The notes under the pieces are model-generated. The model was given only the letters and a program-made list of their open reading frames with translations. It did no database searches and was not told where the DNA came from. A stretch of 52,574 nucleotides of DNA from contig CAJLBJ010000013.1 of assembly GCA_905204935.1 (NCBI GenBank), positions 1 to 52,574 of the forward strand, written 5' to 3'. Of this stretch, positions 7,459-16,000 are shown piece after piece. The stretch's first letter is position 1, and every line of letters starts with the position of its first letter. Made by a program: the position numbers and the translations under genes. This stretch comes from an uncultured Lactobacillus sp. (GTDB taxonomy: Bacteria; Bacillota; Bacilli; Lactobacillales; Lactobacillaceae).

Positions 7459-7783
7459 AGGAATTACGGTGAAGTTAATTGACAAGGTTAGTCAGGGTGA
7501 AGATCCTTTTGGTGCTCCCAACTATCAAGATAAAGAAATTGAAGTTGAAAATGTATTGGTGATGCCAGCTAGTTCTGAGGATATTGTGAACGAGTTGAAT
7601 TTGACCGGCAAAAAAGCAGTCTATACTTTGGCTATTCCTAAGGGAGATAGGCATGAGTGGGAAGATAAAGAAGTCAGATTTTTCGGACAGAGGTGGAAAA
7701 CTTTTGGATTCGTTACACAAGGGATTGAAGACTTAATTCCGCTTGACTGGAATAAGAAAGTGATGGTAGAACGCTATGGGTAA
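7445..7783 (+). CDS. Head closure (stopper) protein
   Basis: 112 residues, beta-rich (GITVKLIDKVSQGEDPFG, YTLAIPKGDRHEWEDKEVRF, WKTFGFVTQGIEDL), typical of the head-closure minor capsid protein that plugs the connector after packaging. The position is second in the connector block, with overlaps on both sides, showing translational coupling. The family is recognised from pattern and order rather than from a catalytic motif. Confidence 0.75.
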   Translation: MALIKGITVKLIDKVSQGEDPFGAPNYQDKEIEVENVLVMPASSEDIVNELNLTGKKAVYTLAIPKGDRHEWEDKEVRFFGQRWKTFGFVTQGIEDLIPLDWNKKVMVERYG

Positions 7784-8012
7784 CTTTAAGTTTAAATTAA
7801 ACCGAAGTGGTGTTAGCGAGCTTATGAAATCGGCTGAAATGCAAGCTGTTTTAACCGATAAAGCTTCAGCTATTCGTAGTCGTTGTGGTCGTGGTTATGA
7901 GCAAGATATTTATGTTGGTAAAAATCGTGCGAATGCGATGGTTAGTGCGGCTAGTTGGCGAGCCAGGAAAGACAATGAGAAGAATAACACATTGTTAAAG
8001 GCGGTGCGATAA
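7776..8012 (+). CDS. HK97 gp10-like tail completion / minor capsid protein
   Basis: 78 residues, short and basic. The start is FKFKLNRSGVSELMKSAEMQ and the end ANAMVSAASWRARKDNEKNN, a classic small gp10-like or minor capsid protein between the head stopper and tail terminator. It overlaps the previous gene by 8 bp and its stop abuts the next start. It joins head and tail. Confidence 0.75.
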   Translation: MGNFKFKLNRSGVSELMKSAEMQAVLTDKASAIRSRCGRGYEQDIYVGKNRANAMVSAASWRARKDNEKNNTLLKAVR

Positions 8013-8348
8013 ATGATTGAGCTAATAATTAAGCGATATTTAGACGGTCATTTAGAGGTGCCGTCTTTTTTGGAGCGAAAAAGTACAATGCCAGCTAAAT
8101 TTGTGTTGTTTGAGAAAACAAGTAGTGGCAAAAGCAATCATTTAAAATCAGCAACTTTTGCTTTTCAGAGTTATGCGAAATCTTTATATGATGCAGCAAT
8201 GCTAAATGAGCAAGTAAAAGAAGTTGTTGAGCAAATGATTGAATTACCTGAAATTAGTGGCGTTGAATTAAATAGTGATTATAACTTTACTGATGAAGAA
8301 ACAAAAGAATACCGATATCAAGCGGTATTCGACATCAATTATTATTAG
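8013..8348 (+). CDS. Tail terminator protein
   Basis: 111 residues. Helix-strand pattern LIIKRYLDGHLEVPSFLERK, then KFVLFEKTSSGKSNHLKSAT, AFQSYAKSLYDAAMLNEQV and a C-terminal strand YRYQAVFDINYY, as in the minor capsid/tail terminator family of siphoviruses. The hexamer caps the tail tube and sets the head-joining end. It starts immediately after the previous stop and precedes the major tail gene. Confidence 0.75.
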   Translation: MIELIIKRYLDGHLEVPSFLERKSTMPAKFVLFEKTSSGKSNHLKSATFAFQSYAKSLYDAAMLNEQVKEVVEQMIELPEISGVELNSDYNFTDEETKEYRYQAVFDINYY

Positions 8349-8359
8349 GAGGATATATA

Positions 8360-8914
8360 ATGGCAAATGTAAAAAATGTAACTGCAGCTAAACCTAAAGT
8401 CGGTGGGGCGGTATATTCAGCTCCACTTGGAACTACACTACCTACAGACGCAACAACAGCATTAGACGAAGCATTTAAAGCTTTAGGGTATATTTCTGAG
8501 GATGGATTGACCAACGAAAACAGTCCATCATCAGAAAACGTGAAAGCTTGGGGTGGGGATACGGTCTTAACTACCCAAACAGAAAAAGAAGATACGTTCG
8601 GATACACTTTAATTGAGTCGTTGAATGTTGAAGTTTTAAAAGAAGTATACGGATCTGATAACGTAAGCGGAACTTTAGATACCAGTATTACAATCAAAGC
8701 CAACTCTAAGGAATTACCAGAACATTGTTTAGTAATCGAAGTAATCCTTAAAGGTGGGGTGTTAAAACGCACTGTTATTCCAGTGGCGAAAGTGTCAGAA
8801 ATCGGCGAAATTAGCTATACAGATGGTGATCCTGTTGGCTACGAAATTAAGATTCAAGCTTTGCCAGATACAAATGGCAATACGCATTATGAATACATCA
8901 AGAAATCTGAGTAG
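8360..8914 (+). CDS. Major tail tube protein
   Basis: 184 residues beginning MANVKNVTAAKPKVGGAVYS, with an early AFKALGYISEDGLTNENS segment and the C-terminal PVAKVSEIGEISYTDGDPVG and YEIKIQALPDTNGNTHYEY. This order and beta-rich composition are typical of lactic phage major tail proteins. TAGGAGG precedes the ATG. It polymerises into the tube around the tape measure. Confidence 0.88.
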   Translation: MANVKNVTAAKPKVGGAVYSAPLGTTLPTDATTALDEAFKALGYISEDGLTNENSPSSENVKAWGGDTVLTTQTEKEDTFGYTLIESLNVEVLKEVYGSDNVSGTLDTSITIKANSKELPEHCLVIEVILKGGVLKRTVIPVAKVSEIGEISYTDGDPVGYEIKIQALPDTNGNTHYEYIKKSE

Positions 8915-8939
8915 ATGCTGAGGTTGGAGGTTAAATTAG

Positions 8940-9200
8940 ATGATTAAAGGAAAAACAAAGTCAGGATTCAAATTTGAAATTGACGAGGCAGTATTAAATG
9001 ACTATGAAACAATCGAACTATTAGGTGACGTAGAAGAAAATCCTTTACTCTTCCCTAAAGTCGTCAAACGAATTTTAGGCGATGAACAGACTGCGGCGTT
9101 AAAAAATCATGTTCGTGATGAAAATGGTCGTGTCAATGCAGAAAAAATGACTGCAGAAGTTACGGAAATTTTTCAAAGTCAGGCTCAGCTAAAAAAATAA
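8940..9200 (+). CDS. Tail assembly chaperone (gpG-like), upstream part
   Basis: 86 residues beginning MIKGKTKSGFKFEIDEAVLN, with EENPLLFPKVVKRILGDEQ; typical of the short tail chaperone that precedes the tape-measure gene. The end is CTA AAA AAA TAA, so the last codons form an A AAA AAA slip site. By analogy with lambda G/GT it coats the tape measure during tail assembly. Confidence 0.82.
   Translation: MIKGKTKSGFKFEIDEAVLNDYETIELLGDVEENPLLFPKVVKRILGDEQTAALKNHVRDENGRVNAEKMTAEVTEIFQSQAQLKK
9191..9197 (+). other. Programmed -1 frameshift slip site (A AAA AAA)
   Basis: In the chaperone frame the end reads CTA AAA AAA TAA, giving the canonical heptamer A AAA AAA. A one-base backward slip gives AAA AAA ATA ATG ATC, which enters exactly the frame of the next gene, making a fusion of about 218 residues. 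The heptamer is seen directly; in vivo slippage is inferred from the lambda G/GT arrangement. Confidence 0.75.
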
Positions 9201-9592
9201 TGATCCTTGCCAAAATGCTCAAAGTGGACGAAGATGCGATTATTTGCGACTTAGCCGAGACATACAATATCTACGATTATAGACAGCTACCTGTATCAAA
9301 GGTGGCTGTTTTTGCTTGCGGTTTAAGGCCGGATTCAAGAATCATGATGAAAATTAGTGATTCCAAATGGCCTTTAGACACATTATTGCTTGCTGGAGTA
9401 GCAGATAGGTTAAGTTTAATGCTTTGGCAAAATACGAAAGATGGTCAAAAGGGCAAAAATCAACCTGTATCTATTGTTGATCAGCTAACTAAAAAGCAAA
9501 TCGAACGCGAAGAAGTATCATTTGAGTCTGGCGAGGATTTTGAATTAGCTAAAGCGAAAATTTTAGGAGGAGGTGATAATCATGGCAACTGA
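9200..9592 (+). CDS. Tail assembly chaperone, downstream (T-like) part
   Basis: 130 residues in the -1 frame of the chaperone. It begins MILAKMLKVDEDAIICDLAE, with TYNIYDYRQLPVSKVAVF and LPVSKVAVFACGLRPDSRIM. It can be made alone (start and upstream stop overlap as TAATG) or as a G-T fusion through the slip site. The T domain is thought to recruit tail tube subunits. It overlaps the tape-measure start region by 11 bp. Confidence 0.8.
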   Translation: MILAKMLKVDEDAIICDLAETYNIYDYRQLPVSKVAVFACGLRPDSRIMMKISDSKWPLDTLLLAGVADRLSLMLWQNTKDGQKGKNQPVSIVDQLTKKQIEREEVSFESGEDFELAKAKILGGGDNHGN

Positions 9593-10112
9593 ATTAGGTC
9601 AAGCGTACGTCCAAATTATGCCGTCAGCTAAAGGTATTAGTGGCATGATTCAAAAGCAAATAGAGCCTGAATCAAAATCGGCTGGTGCTAGTGCAGGAAT
9701 TAGTTTAGGTAAATCAATGATTACCGCAGTTACAGGTGCTATTGCGGCTGCAGGAATCGGAAAGATGTTTGCTGCATCAATTTCTGAAGGTGCTGCTCTT
9801 CAACAATCCTTAGGTGGTATCGAGACGCTATTTAAAAGTAGCGCTGATACAGTTAAAAACTACGCCAATCAAGCTTATCGCACTGCTGGAGTATCGGCTA
9901 ATAAGTACATGGAAAATGTTACTTCTTTTTCGGCTTCATTAATTTCTTCGCTTGGTGGCGATACAGCTAAAGCGGCTGAGTTAGCGAATACGGCGATGGT
10001 CGATATGTCGGATAATGCAAATAAAATGGGTACTGACCTTGATTTGATACAACAAACTTATCAATCTTTAGCACGTGGTAATTATGAAATGCTTGATAAT
10101 TTGAAACTCGGT
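9582..10112 (+). CDS. Tail tape measure protein, exon 1
   Basis: ATG at 9582 is chosen because AGGAGGAGGTG ends 6 bases before it and the protein begins MATELGQAYVQIMPSAKG, the standard tape-measure N-terminus. Residues 1-177 are Ala/Ser/Gly-rich helix with a short hydrophobic segment (ITAVTGAIAAAGIG). The last exon codons are ...DNLKLG. The conserved tape-measure motif NLKLGYGGT is completed only after the 301-nt insertion, so this is exon 1 of an intron-split gene and not a broken gene. Unspliced, translation would stop at 10173-10175 inside the intron. Spliced product: 789 residues. Confidence 0.88.
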
Positions 10113-10413
10113 AGAAAACCCATAGCCGAGTATAAACCTAGTGAAAACGGTGAAACTCTAAGTTTAGCGGCTTAGACAATACCGTGCTAAGCAAGAATTT
10201 AGATACTTTTTATAATTCTTGAAAGTGTAACGACTATCGAAACAGAGAAAACACCTGAAAGGGTGTTTTTTTAATGGAGTAGAGTAGGATTCAAGCGAAT
10301 TCGAAGCGCTAGGGTGCAGAAATGCATAAGAGATAGTCTACTCTCTATGGTGACATAGAGCAGCTCAAAAAGAGCGGTCATAAGTTAGCTGCTTGTGGCG
10401 AATGTGTACCAAG
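10113..10413 (+). ncRNA. Group I intron in the tape measure gene
   Basis: 301 nt. P1: exon ACTCGGU (10106-10112) pairs with AGCCGAGU region (10125-10131), leaving the canonical U-G pair at the 5' splice site (U10112, G10125). The intron ends in G10413. Core: P4 ACGGT 10147-10151 with ACCGT 10181-10185; P5 GCTTAG 10170-10175 with CTAAGC 10187-10192; P6-like AAGAATT with AATTCTT; P7-type GACTATC 10232-10237 with GATAGTC 10332-10338; P9 CTCTATG-GTGA-CATAGAG 10343-10360, a GNRA loop. Joining 10112 to 10414 restores the conserved peptide. No homing-endonuclease frame fits inside. Subgroup (IA-like) is a guess. Self-splicing is inferred. Confidence 0.9.
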
Positions 10414-12252
10414 TATGGTGGTACTAAATCAGAAATGGAACGCTTGATGCGAGATGCTGAAAAACTGACTGGAGAGCATTATACAGTTGGGGATTTTGCT
10501 GATACCGTCAAAGCGATTCATGCAGTGCAAGAAAGTTTGGGTATTACAGGTACTACTGCTAAGGAAGCAGCAACTACTTTAAGTGGTTCACTAGCATCAA
10601 TGAAGGCAGCTTTTAGTGACGTTTTGGGAAAATTATCGTTAGGCCAAGATATTGTTCCGTCTTTAAATGCGTTGGCTGAAACAACTGCTACCTTCTTATT
10701 TGACAATTTCATTCCGATGGTTGGTAACATTTTAAAGGGGTTACCAGGAGCAATTAGCACCTTTATATCAGCAGCTATTCCGCAGATTTCATCAGGACTA
10801 CAATCAGTTTTTTCTAATTTAGGAATTAATATTGATTTTTCCGGGCTGAGTTCTAAGTTTCAAGGAATACTAACTGCAGTTCAGTCTGTAATAGATGGTT
10901 TAAAAACTGCTTTCGGACAATTACCAGATCTTTTCAATTCAATTGTAAGTGCTGTAACACTAGTGGTTGATGCGATTATGAATGGTATTTCACGAATGGA
11001 TTTTAGCGGTATTCAATTACTGCTTAGCTCGCTTATTCCAGCTATTCAGTCCGGTTTCTCAACAATGATGTCTATTGTCGGTCCAGCAATTGACAGTGTG
11101 GTCAATTCGTTTGTATCGATGTGGAATGCTGCCCAACCACTTATTTCTGTAATTAGCGGCGCTTTGATGCCTGCTTTTCAAATCTTAGGATCATTTTTAG
11201 GTGGCGTCATCAAAGGTGCATTAATGGGTATATCGATGGCTTTTGATGCGGTAAAAATTGCAATCGAATTTTTAACACCAATTATTACAATTGTCATAAA
11301 TGCATTTAGTGCATTATCACCAGTTTTGAGTACGATTGCTCAATGGGTAGGTACAGTAATAGGATTATTTGGTAATTTGGGTACTGCCGGTCAAGGATTG
11401 AGCAGCTTCATTCAGTCAGCGTGGTCAAATATTCAAAACGCAATTTCAACTGCTGCAAGTGCAATCGGAACAGTTATTGAATATATTAAATTATCCTTTT
11501 CGGGAGCTAGTAATGCTGCTCAAGTTGTCAAAAATATTATATCGATCGTTTGGATGGCGATTGGCGATGTCATTCGAACAGTGGCATCATCAATCGGTGG
11601 TGCAATCGGCAGTGCAAAAAATGCCTTTCATGCTTTTGGTAACGCGGTTTCTTCAATTTCTGGTGGAGTTAAGGGTGTTATCAATGGTGTTAAAGGTGCT
11701 TTTGAAAGTCTAGGAAACATTAGCTTAGTAGGAGCTGGCCGTGCAATTATGAACGGTTTTTTAAACGGCTTAAGGTCTGCCTGGGGAGCTGTTACCAACT
11801 TCGTTAGTGGGATTGCAGGTTGGATTAAGCGTCACAAAGGGCCAATCAGTTATGACCGACGGTTACTTATCCCTGCTGGTAATGCAATCATGCAAGGGTT
11901 AGATGCCGGCTTAGCCGACGGCTTTAGTTCAGTTAAATCAACCGTTTTAGATATGGGTCAAGTACTGAGCGATACGTTTGAAGTTAGCCCTGAGGTTGAT
12001 GTGACTAGCTTAGGTGGTCTTGATGTTCAAAAGCTTAGTACGCAGTTAGATATTAAAGATGCCACACTTGCACCTAACGTTGAAGCGCAAAGCCAACGCA
12101 AAGTAATGTCTGATTTGATTGATACTTTAAATAGACCACAACCAGCTGTTATTAATTTAAGCCTTGGTAGCAATGATTTTGCTGCATTTGTAGAAGATAT
12201 TTCTAAAGCACAAGGTTCAGAAGTGCAATTTCAAAAGAATTACAAATTTTAG
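10414..12252 (+). CDS. Tail tape measure protein, exon 2
   Basis: 612 residues starting YGGTKSEMERLMRDAEKL, the continuation of the NLKLGYGGT motif. Several hydrophobic stretches follow (about 4-6 candidate membrane segments between residues 130 and 390 of the exon), then a C-terminal GRAIMNGFLNGLRSAW and WIKRHKGPISYDRRLLIPAG segment common to lactic phage tape measures. The protein fixes tail length; 789 residues would give roughly 120 nm at 0.15 nm per residue. A small in-frame ATG inside the intron (10393) could give an unspliced product but lacks a convincing ribosome site. Confidence 0.88.
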   Translation, partial: YGGTKSEMERLMRDAEKLTGEHYTVGDFADTVKAIHAVQESLGITGTTAKEAATTLSGSLASMKAAFSDVLGKLSLGQDIVPSLNALAETTATFLFDNFIPMVGNILKGLPGAISTFISAAIPQISSGLQSVFSNLGINIDFSGLSSKFQGILTAVQSVIDGLKTAFGQLPDLFNSIVSAVTLVVDAIMNGISRMDFSGIQLLLSSLIPAIQSGFSTMMSIVGPAIDSVVNSFVSMWNAAQPLISVISGALMPAFQILGSFLGGVIKGALMGISMAFDAVKIAIEFLTPIITIVINAFSALSPVLSTIAQWVGTVIGLFGNLGTAGQGLSSFIQSAWSNIQNAISTAASAIGTVIEYIKLSFSGASNAAQVVKNIISIVWMAIGDVIRTVASSIGGAIGSAKNAFHAFGNAVSSISGGVKGVINGVKGAFESLGNISLVGAGRAIMNGFLNGLRSAWGAVTNFVSGIAGWIKRHKGPISYDRRLLIPAGNAIMQGLDAGLADGFSSVKSTVLDMGQVLSDTFEVSPEVDVTSLGGLDVQKLSTQLDIKDATLAPNVEAQSQRKVMSDLIDTLNRPQPAVINLSLGSNDFAAFVEDISKAQGSEVQFQKNYKF

Positions 12253-12265
12253 GGAGGTGATATAG

Positions 12266-13012
12266 ATGGGCCAACAACTTCTATTTACTTATGGCGGCCG
12301 TTGTCTCGACAAGGAAATACAAGGTTTTAGAACTTTAGCAGTAACTGGGAGAGAAGAGTTAACGCAAGATATAGATGATGTTGATTTAGCTAGTGATGGG
12401 GCATTGTATCTCAGCACACGGCTTAAGCAAAAGACATTGAAAGTAAGTTTCTTTCTTCGGTGTTCTACTTTATCTGAGCGTCATTTAGTTACAGCTAAAC
12501 TAAAACAACTGCTGCTAGCTAGAAACACTACAGTTAATTTTAGTGATGATAGTTTATATCACTATATAGGTAGCGTAAGCAAGTTGGAAGTTGACAAGAC
12601 AACTTTATCATCAACCGGCTCGATTGAAATTGAATTAAGCGATCCGTATAGCTATTCTGAAACGCAAATTTTAAGCGGAACTGGTAATATCGTGAAGTTT
12701 AACAACTCATATGGAGAAACTGGTTTTAGTAACAAGCCGATTGTGATTGAATTTACACCGGCTGCTTCAATTACAACTTTCCAAATTACTAGCAATCAGC
12801 AAAAGAAATTTATTCTTAATCAAGCAGTATCTGCAGGTAAAAAGATAGTAATTAATTTTGAAAAATTAACGTGCACAGTAGCCGAACTAAATGTTTTAGC
12901 GGATGTATCGTTAAATAGCAATTTTGCTGATTTTGAGATTGACCATGACACCGTAATTACTTTTAACGCTAGTGGTGCATACACAATAAGATTTGAGGTG
13001 AAGAAACTTTGA
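12266..13012 (+). CDS. Distal tail protein (Dit)
   Basis: 248 residues. The N-terminal half carries the Siphovirus-type tail component pattern (VTGREELTQDIDDVD, GALYLSTRLKQKTLKVSFFL); the second half is a beta-rich domain starting after SDPYSYSETQ. Start ATG at 12266 follows GGGAGGTGATATAG. Dit forms the hexameric hub joining tube and baseplate. It overlaps the next gene by 4 bp. Confidence 0.85.
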   Translation: MGQQLLFTYGGRCLDKEIQGFRTLAVTGREELTQDIDDVDLASDGALYLSTRLKQKTLKVSFFLRCSTLSERHLVTAKLKQLLLARNTTVNFSDDSLYHYIGSVSKLEVDKTTLSSTGSIEIELSDPYSYSETQILSGTGNIVKFNNSYGETGFSNKPIVIEFTPAASITTFQITSNQQKKFILNQAVSAGKKIVINFEKLTCTVAELNVLADVSLNSNFADFEIDHDTVITFNASGAYTIRFEVKKL

Positions 13013-16000
13013 TTTTTTACGAATTAAATAAGCAGCAAAAAGTAGTAGGGATAGTTTCTTCAACGATAGTCGAAGCTACCTTAGAAGAAGCAATTAATAC
13101 TGCCGGAAAATTAAAATTTACAACGAGTTCTAAACTTCGTGATGATTGTTACTATATTCTATTTAAGCGGCCTAGTGCTGAGACCTATATGTGTTTTAAA
13201 ATTCTGACCGAAACTCAAAAGAACAATCAGGTTGAGTACACAGCTGTTGAGTCTGCCTATGATGAACTAGCCTCTTATTCGTACATCAAAGATATCCGGC
13301 CGCAGAATCATGGTGCTAAAGAAATGTTAACGCAAATCTTAAGTGTTACTAGATACCAAGTTGGATATGTGGCTGATACACCAGGTAAAACAACTAATTT
13401 CTATTACAAGTCCGTTTTAGAAAGTTTGCAGGAATTGACTAATCTTTTTGGATTAGAAATAACTTTTGACGTAGTTTTCGATGCTAATGATAACCAAATC
13501 AAGCGGCGACTTGTAAACTTATATCACCAACAAGGGAATCGAACGGGTAAACGTTTCGAATATGGCGATAAACTTCTAAGTGTCACCAAAGAACAATCTA
13601 GTGAAGAGTTAGTAACGGCGCTTGTAGGCCGTGGGGCCAGTGTGCAGGTCGGCGAAGGTTCAGACGGAAGCCCAGACGGTTATAGTCGGAAGATAACCTT
13701 TGCAGATATTGAGTGGAAGAAAGCAAGTGGCAATCCTTTAGATAAACCACTTGGCCAAGAATTTCTAGAAGATCCGGCAGCTACGGCCGTATATGGCTTT
13801 TCTGACGGCAAACCTCGAATCGGTTTTGTTGAATTTGACAAAATCAATGATAAAAATTTATTGATAAAGGCAACGTATGACAAGCTGCAAGAACTCAAGC
13901 GGCCTAAAGTATCGTTTAAAGCATCCGTTACTGATGTTGGCAATCTGTCACTGGGAGATACAGTGGCGATTATCCGCCATGACTTAAAAATTGAGTATTC
14001 CACGCGCGTTTACAAGGTTACGCATGACCTGCTCAACCGCCAGAACAACACAGTTGAACTGGGGGATGATTTTCAAGCCGCTAGCATAACGTCAACGATC
14101 AGCGCAGTTCAAGATACGTTGCAGAGCGTCAAAGATTATTCGCAATCAGCGTTGCAGTCAGCTAACGGCAAGAATACCAATCATTTCGGTACATCGCAGC
14201 CACAGTTTGCTGTTGAGGGGGACTTGTGGTACAAGGATCTCGGCAACGGCGAGACTGAAATGTACCAGTATCAGAATGGTAACTGGGAACTGATTACGTC
14301 GACGGCAGAGCTGCATAACACGCAGAAGGAAGTTGACCAGGCCATCAAAGATTTCAACGCACAATTTAAAGAAATCGATGACAAGTACGTACCTAATGAA
14401 ACTTACCAGACTGAGAAGCAGGCTTTTTCCACGGCCGTGACTAAAGCCTCAGAAACAGCTCAAGCGGCAAAGGAAACTGCGGATACTGCCTCTGAAAATG
14501 CAACGGAAGCAAATAACAGTGCAAGTGAAGCACGTGCTAAAGTTGATGACGTTGCTAAAACCGTGACAGAAAACGGAAAAGCAATCGAGGAAATCAAAAC
14601 TGATGTCGGTGGCGTTAAAGCCACGTATGCCACGCTCGATGGAAAGGTTACGTCAGTGTCGGCTAGAGCGGGTGCAGTTGAAGCAGCACTGAGTGATGGA
14701 AGGGGTGGGTTGATCAGCGTCAAAGCCGAAAATAACCGAATTGAATCTTTGGTCGATGCAAAAGTCGATGACAGTGAATACAACACGTTTAAGCGACAAA
14801 CGTCAACCGAACTCAGCCAAAAAGCCAATAAGACTGACCTGAACGGATATGTAACAGGGACACAATTTAAACAGACGGCAGATAAAGTTGATACGCTCGC
14901 GAGTGATGTTAAGTCTGTAAAGACAAAAGCTGACACTATTGAAACGACTATGAATTCGACAAGCTTTGCCAACAGCGTTGTTAAGGCAAGCGGCATCGAT
15001 ACGAAAGTAGCTGGTTATGATACTACGATCCGGAAGCTGATCGGTAAGGATGGGACAACCGGTGATTTGAACACGTTAGTATCTGCCTACAGCAATGAAA
15101 CTAACCAAACAAAAAAGCAAACAACCGATTTGATCAGCGCGCTTGATTATAATGCAACAACCGGTGCCTTCGGCTCCGGATTTGCCAAAAAAGTTGCTGA
15201 TGCCTATGGTACAACCGAATCGTATAAATCGCTGAACGGCAAAATCGACGGTCTGCAAATCGGTGGCGCAAATTTATTGGACGGTACGGCAGGGCCATGG
15301 AAAAAAGCAGGCATTAGCAAAGACTGTGCTGATACGGTAAATTTTGCCCTGAACAAACAGCCACAAAGCACCACCATCACGGTATCGTTTGACTGCAGAG
15401 CAAACGTAAGCAAGGCTTTCTACTGTTTCTTTTACGGGAGCGACTACAGCATAAACGGTAAAGTTGTGAGAGCTAGCAATTCTCAGCACTGGGTTAACAA
15501 TAGTATCGGTGAGGATGGCAGGACGCCCATCACACCATCAACGGCATGGGAACGAGTATGGATAAGGTATGAACTGTCAAAAATCCCACCAACCGGAACA
15601 AGATGCCTGCTTATCGGGCGTCTGTATAGTAACTACAGTACCAGTGACTGGTTGGAAATCCGAAACGTCAAACTAGAATCCGGCAACAAAGCTACAGATT
15701 GGTGTATGTCGGATAATGATGTCAACAAACGCATACAGGACCAGGCTGACGCATTGACTGCATATCAGGCAGAAGTCAAGCGTACTTATGCTTTATCATC
15801 GTCCGTGTATACCAAGACAGAAACGCAGACACGTGAGAATGCTCTTAAAAGCTCGACCATCAGTGACTTGAAGGCCACCGATGACTGGAAGAAATTAATC
15901 AAGATCAATCAGAACTCAAGCTGGATCCAAGACGCAACTGGTTTCCAACAGCAAGCTTGGAAATACAATCTTGATTCGAGCAGTCAGCTAATCGGCAAAA

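Noticed and set aside
10245..10272. Terminator-like hairpin AACACC-TGAAA-GGGTGTT with T run
   Set aside because: It lies inside the intron core between the P7 strands and is better read as a peripheral intron helix.
10113..10413. Tape measure as two broken genes or a degenerate insertion
   Set aside because: The pairings of a group I core and the restored conserved motif on removal of exactly 301 nt argue for an intron, not gene decay.
14460..14996. 178-codon antisense frame in the tail protein
   Set aside because: Ser/Ala/Val-rich translation in a coiled-coil coding region with no ribosome site; a shadow of the repetitive sense codons.
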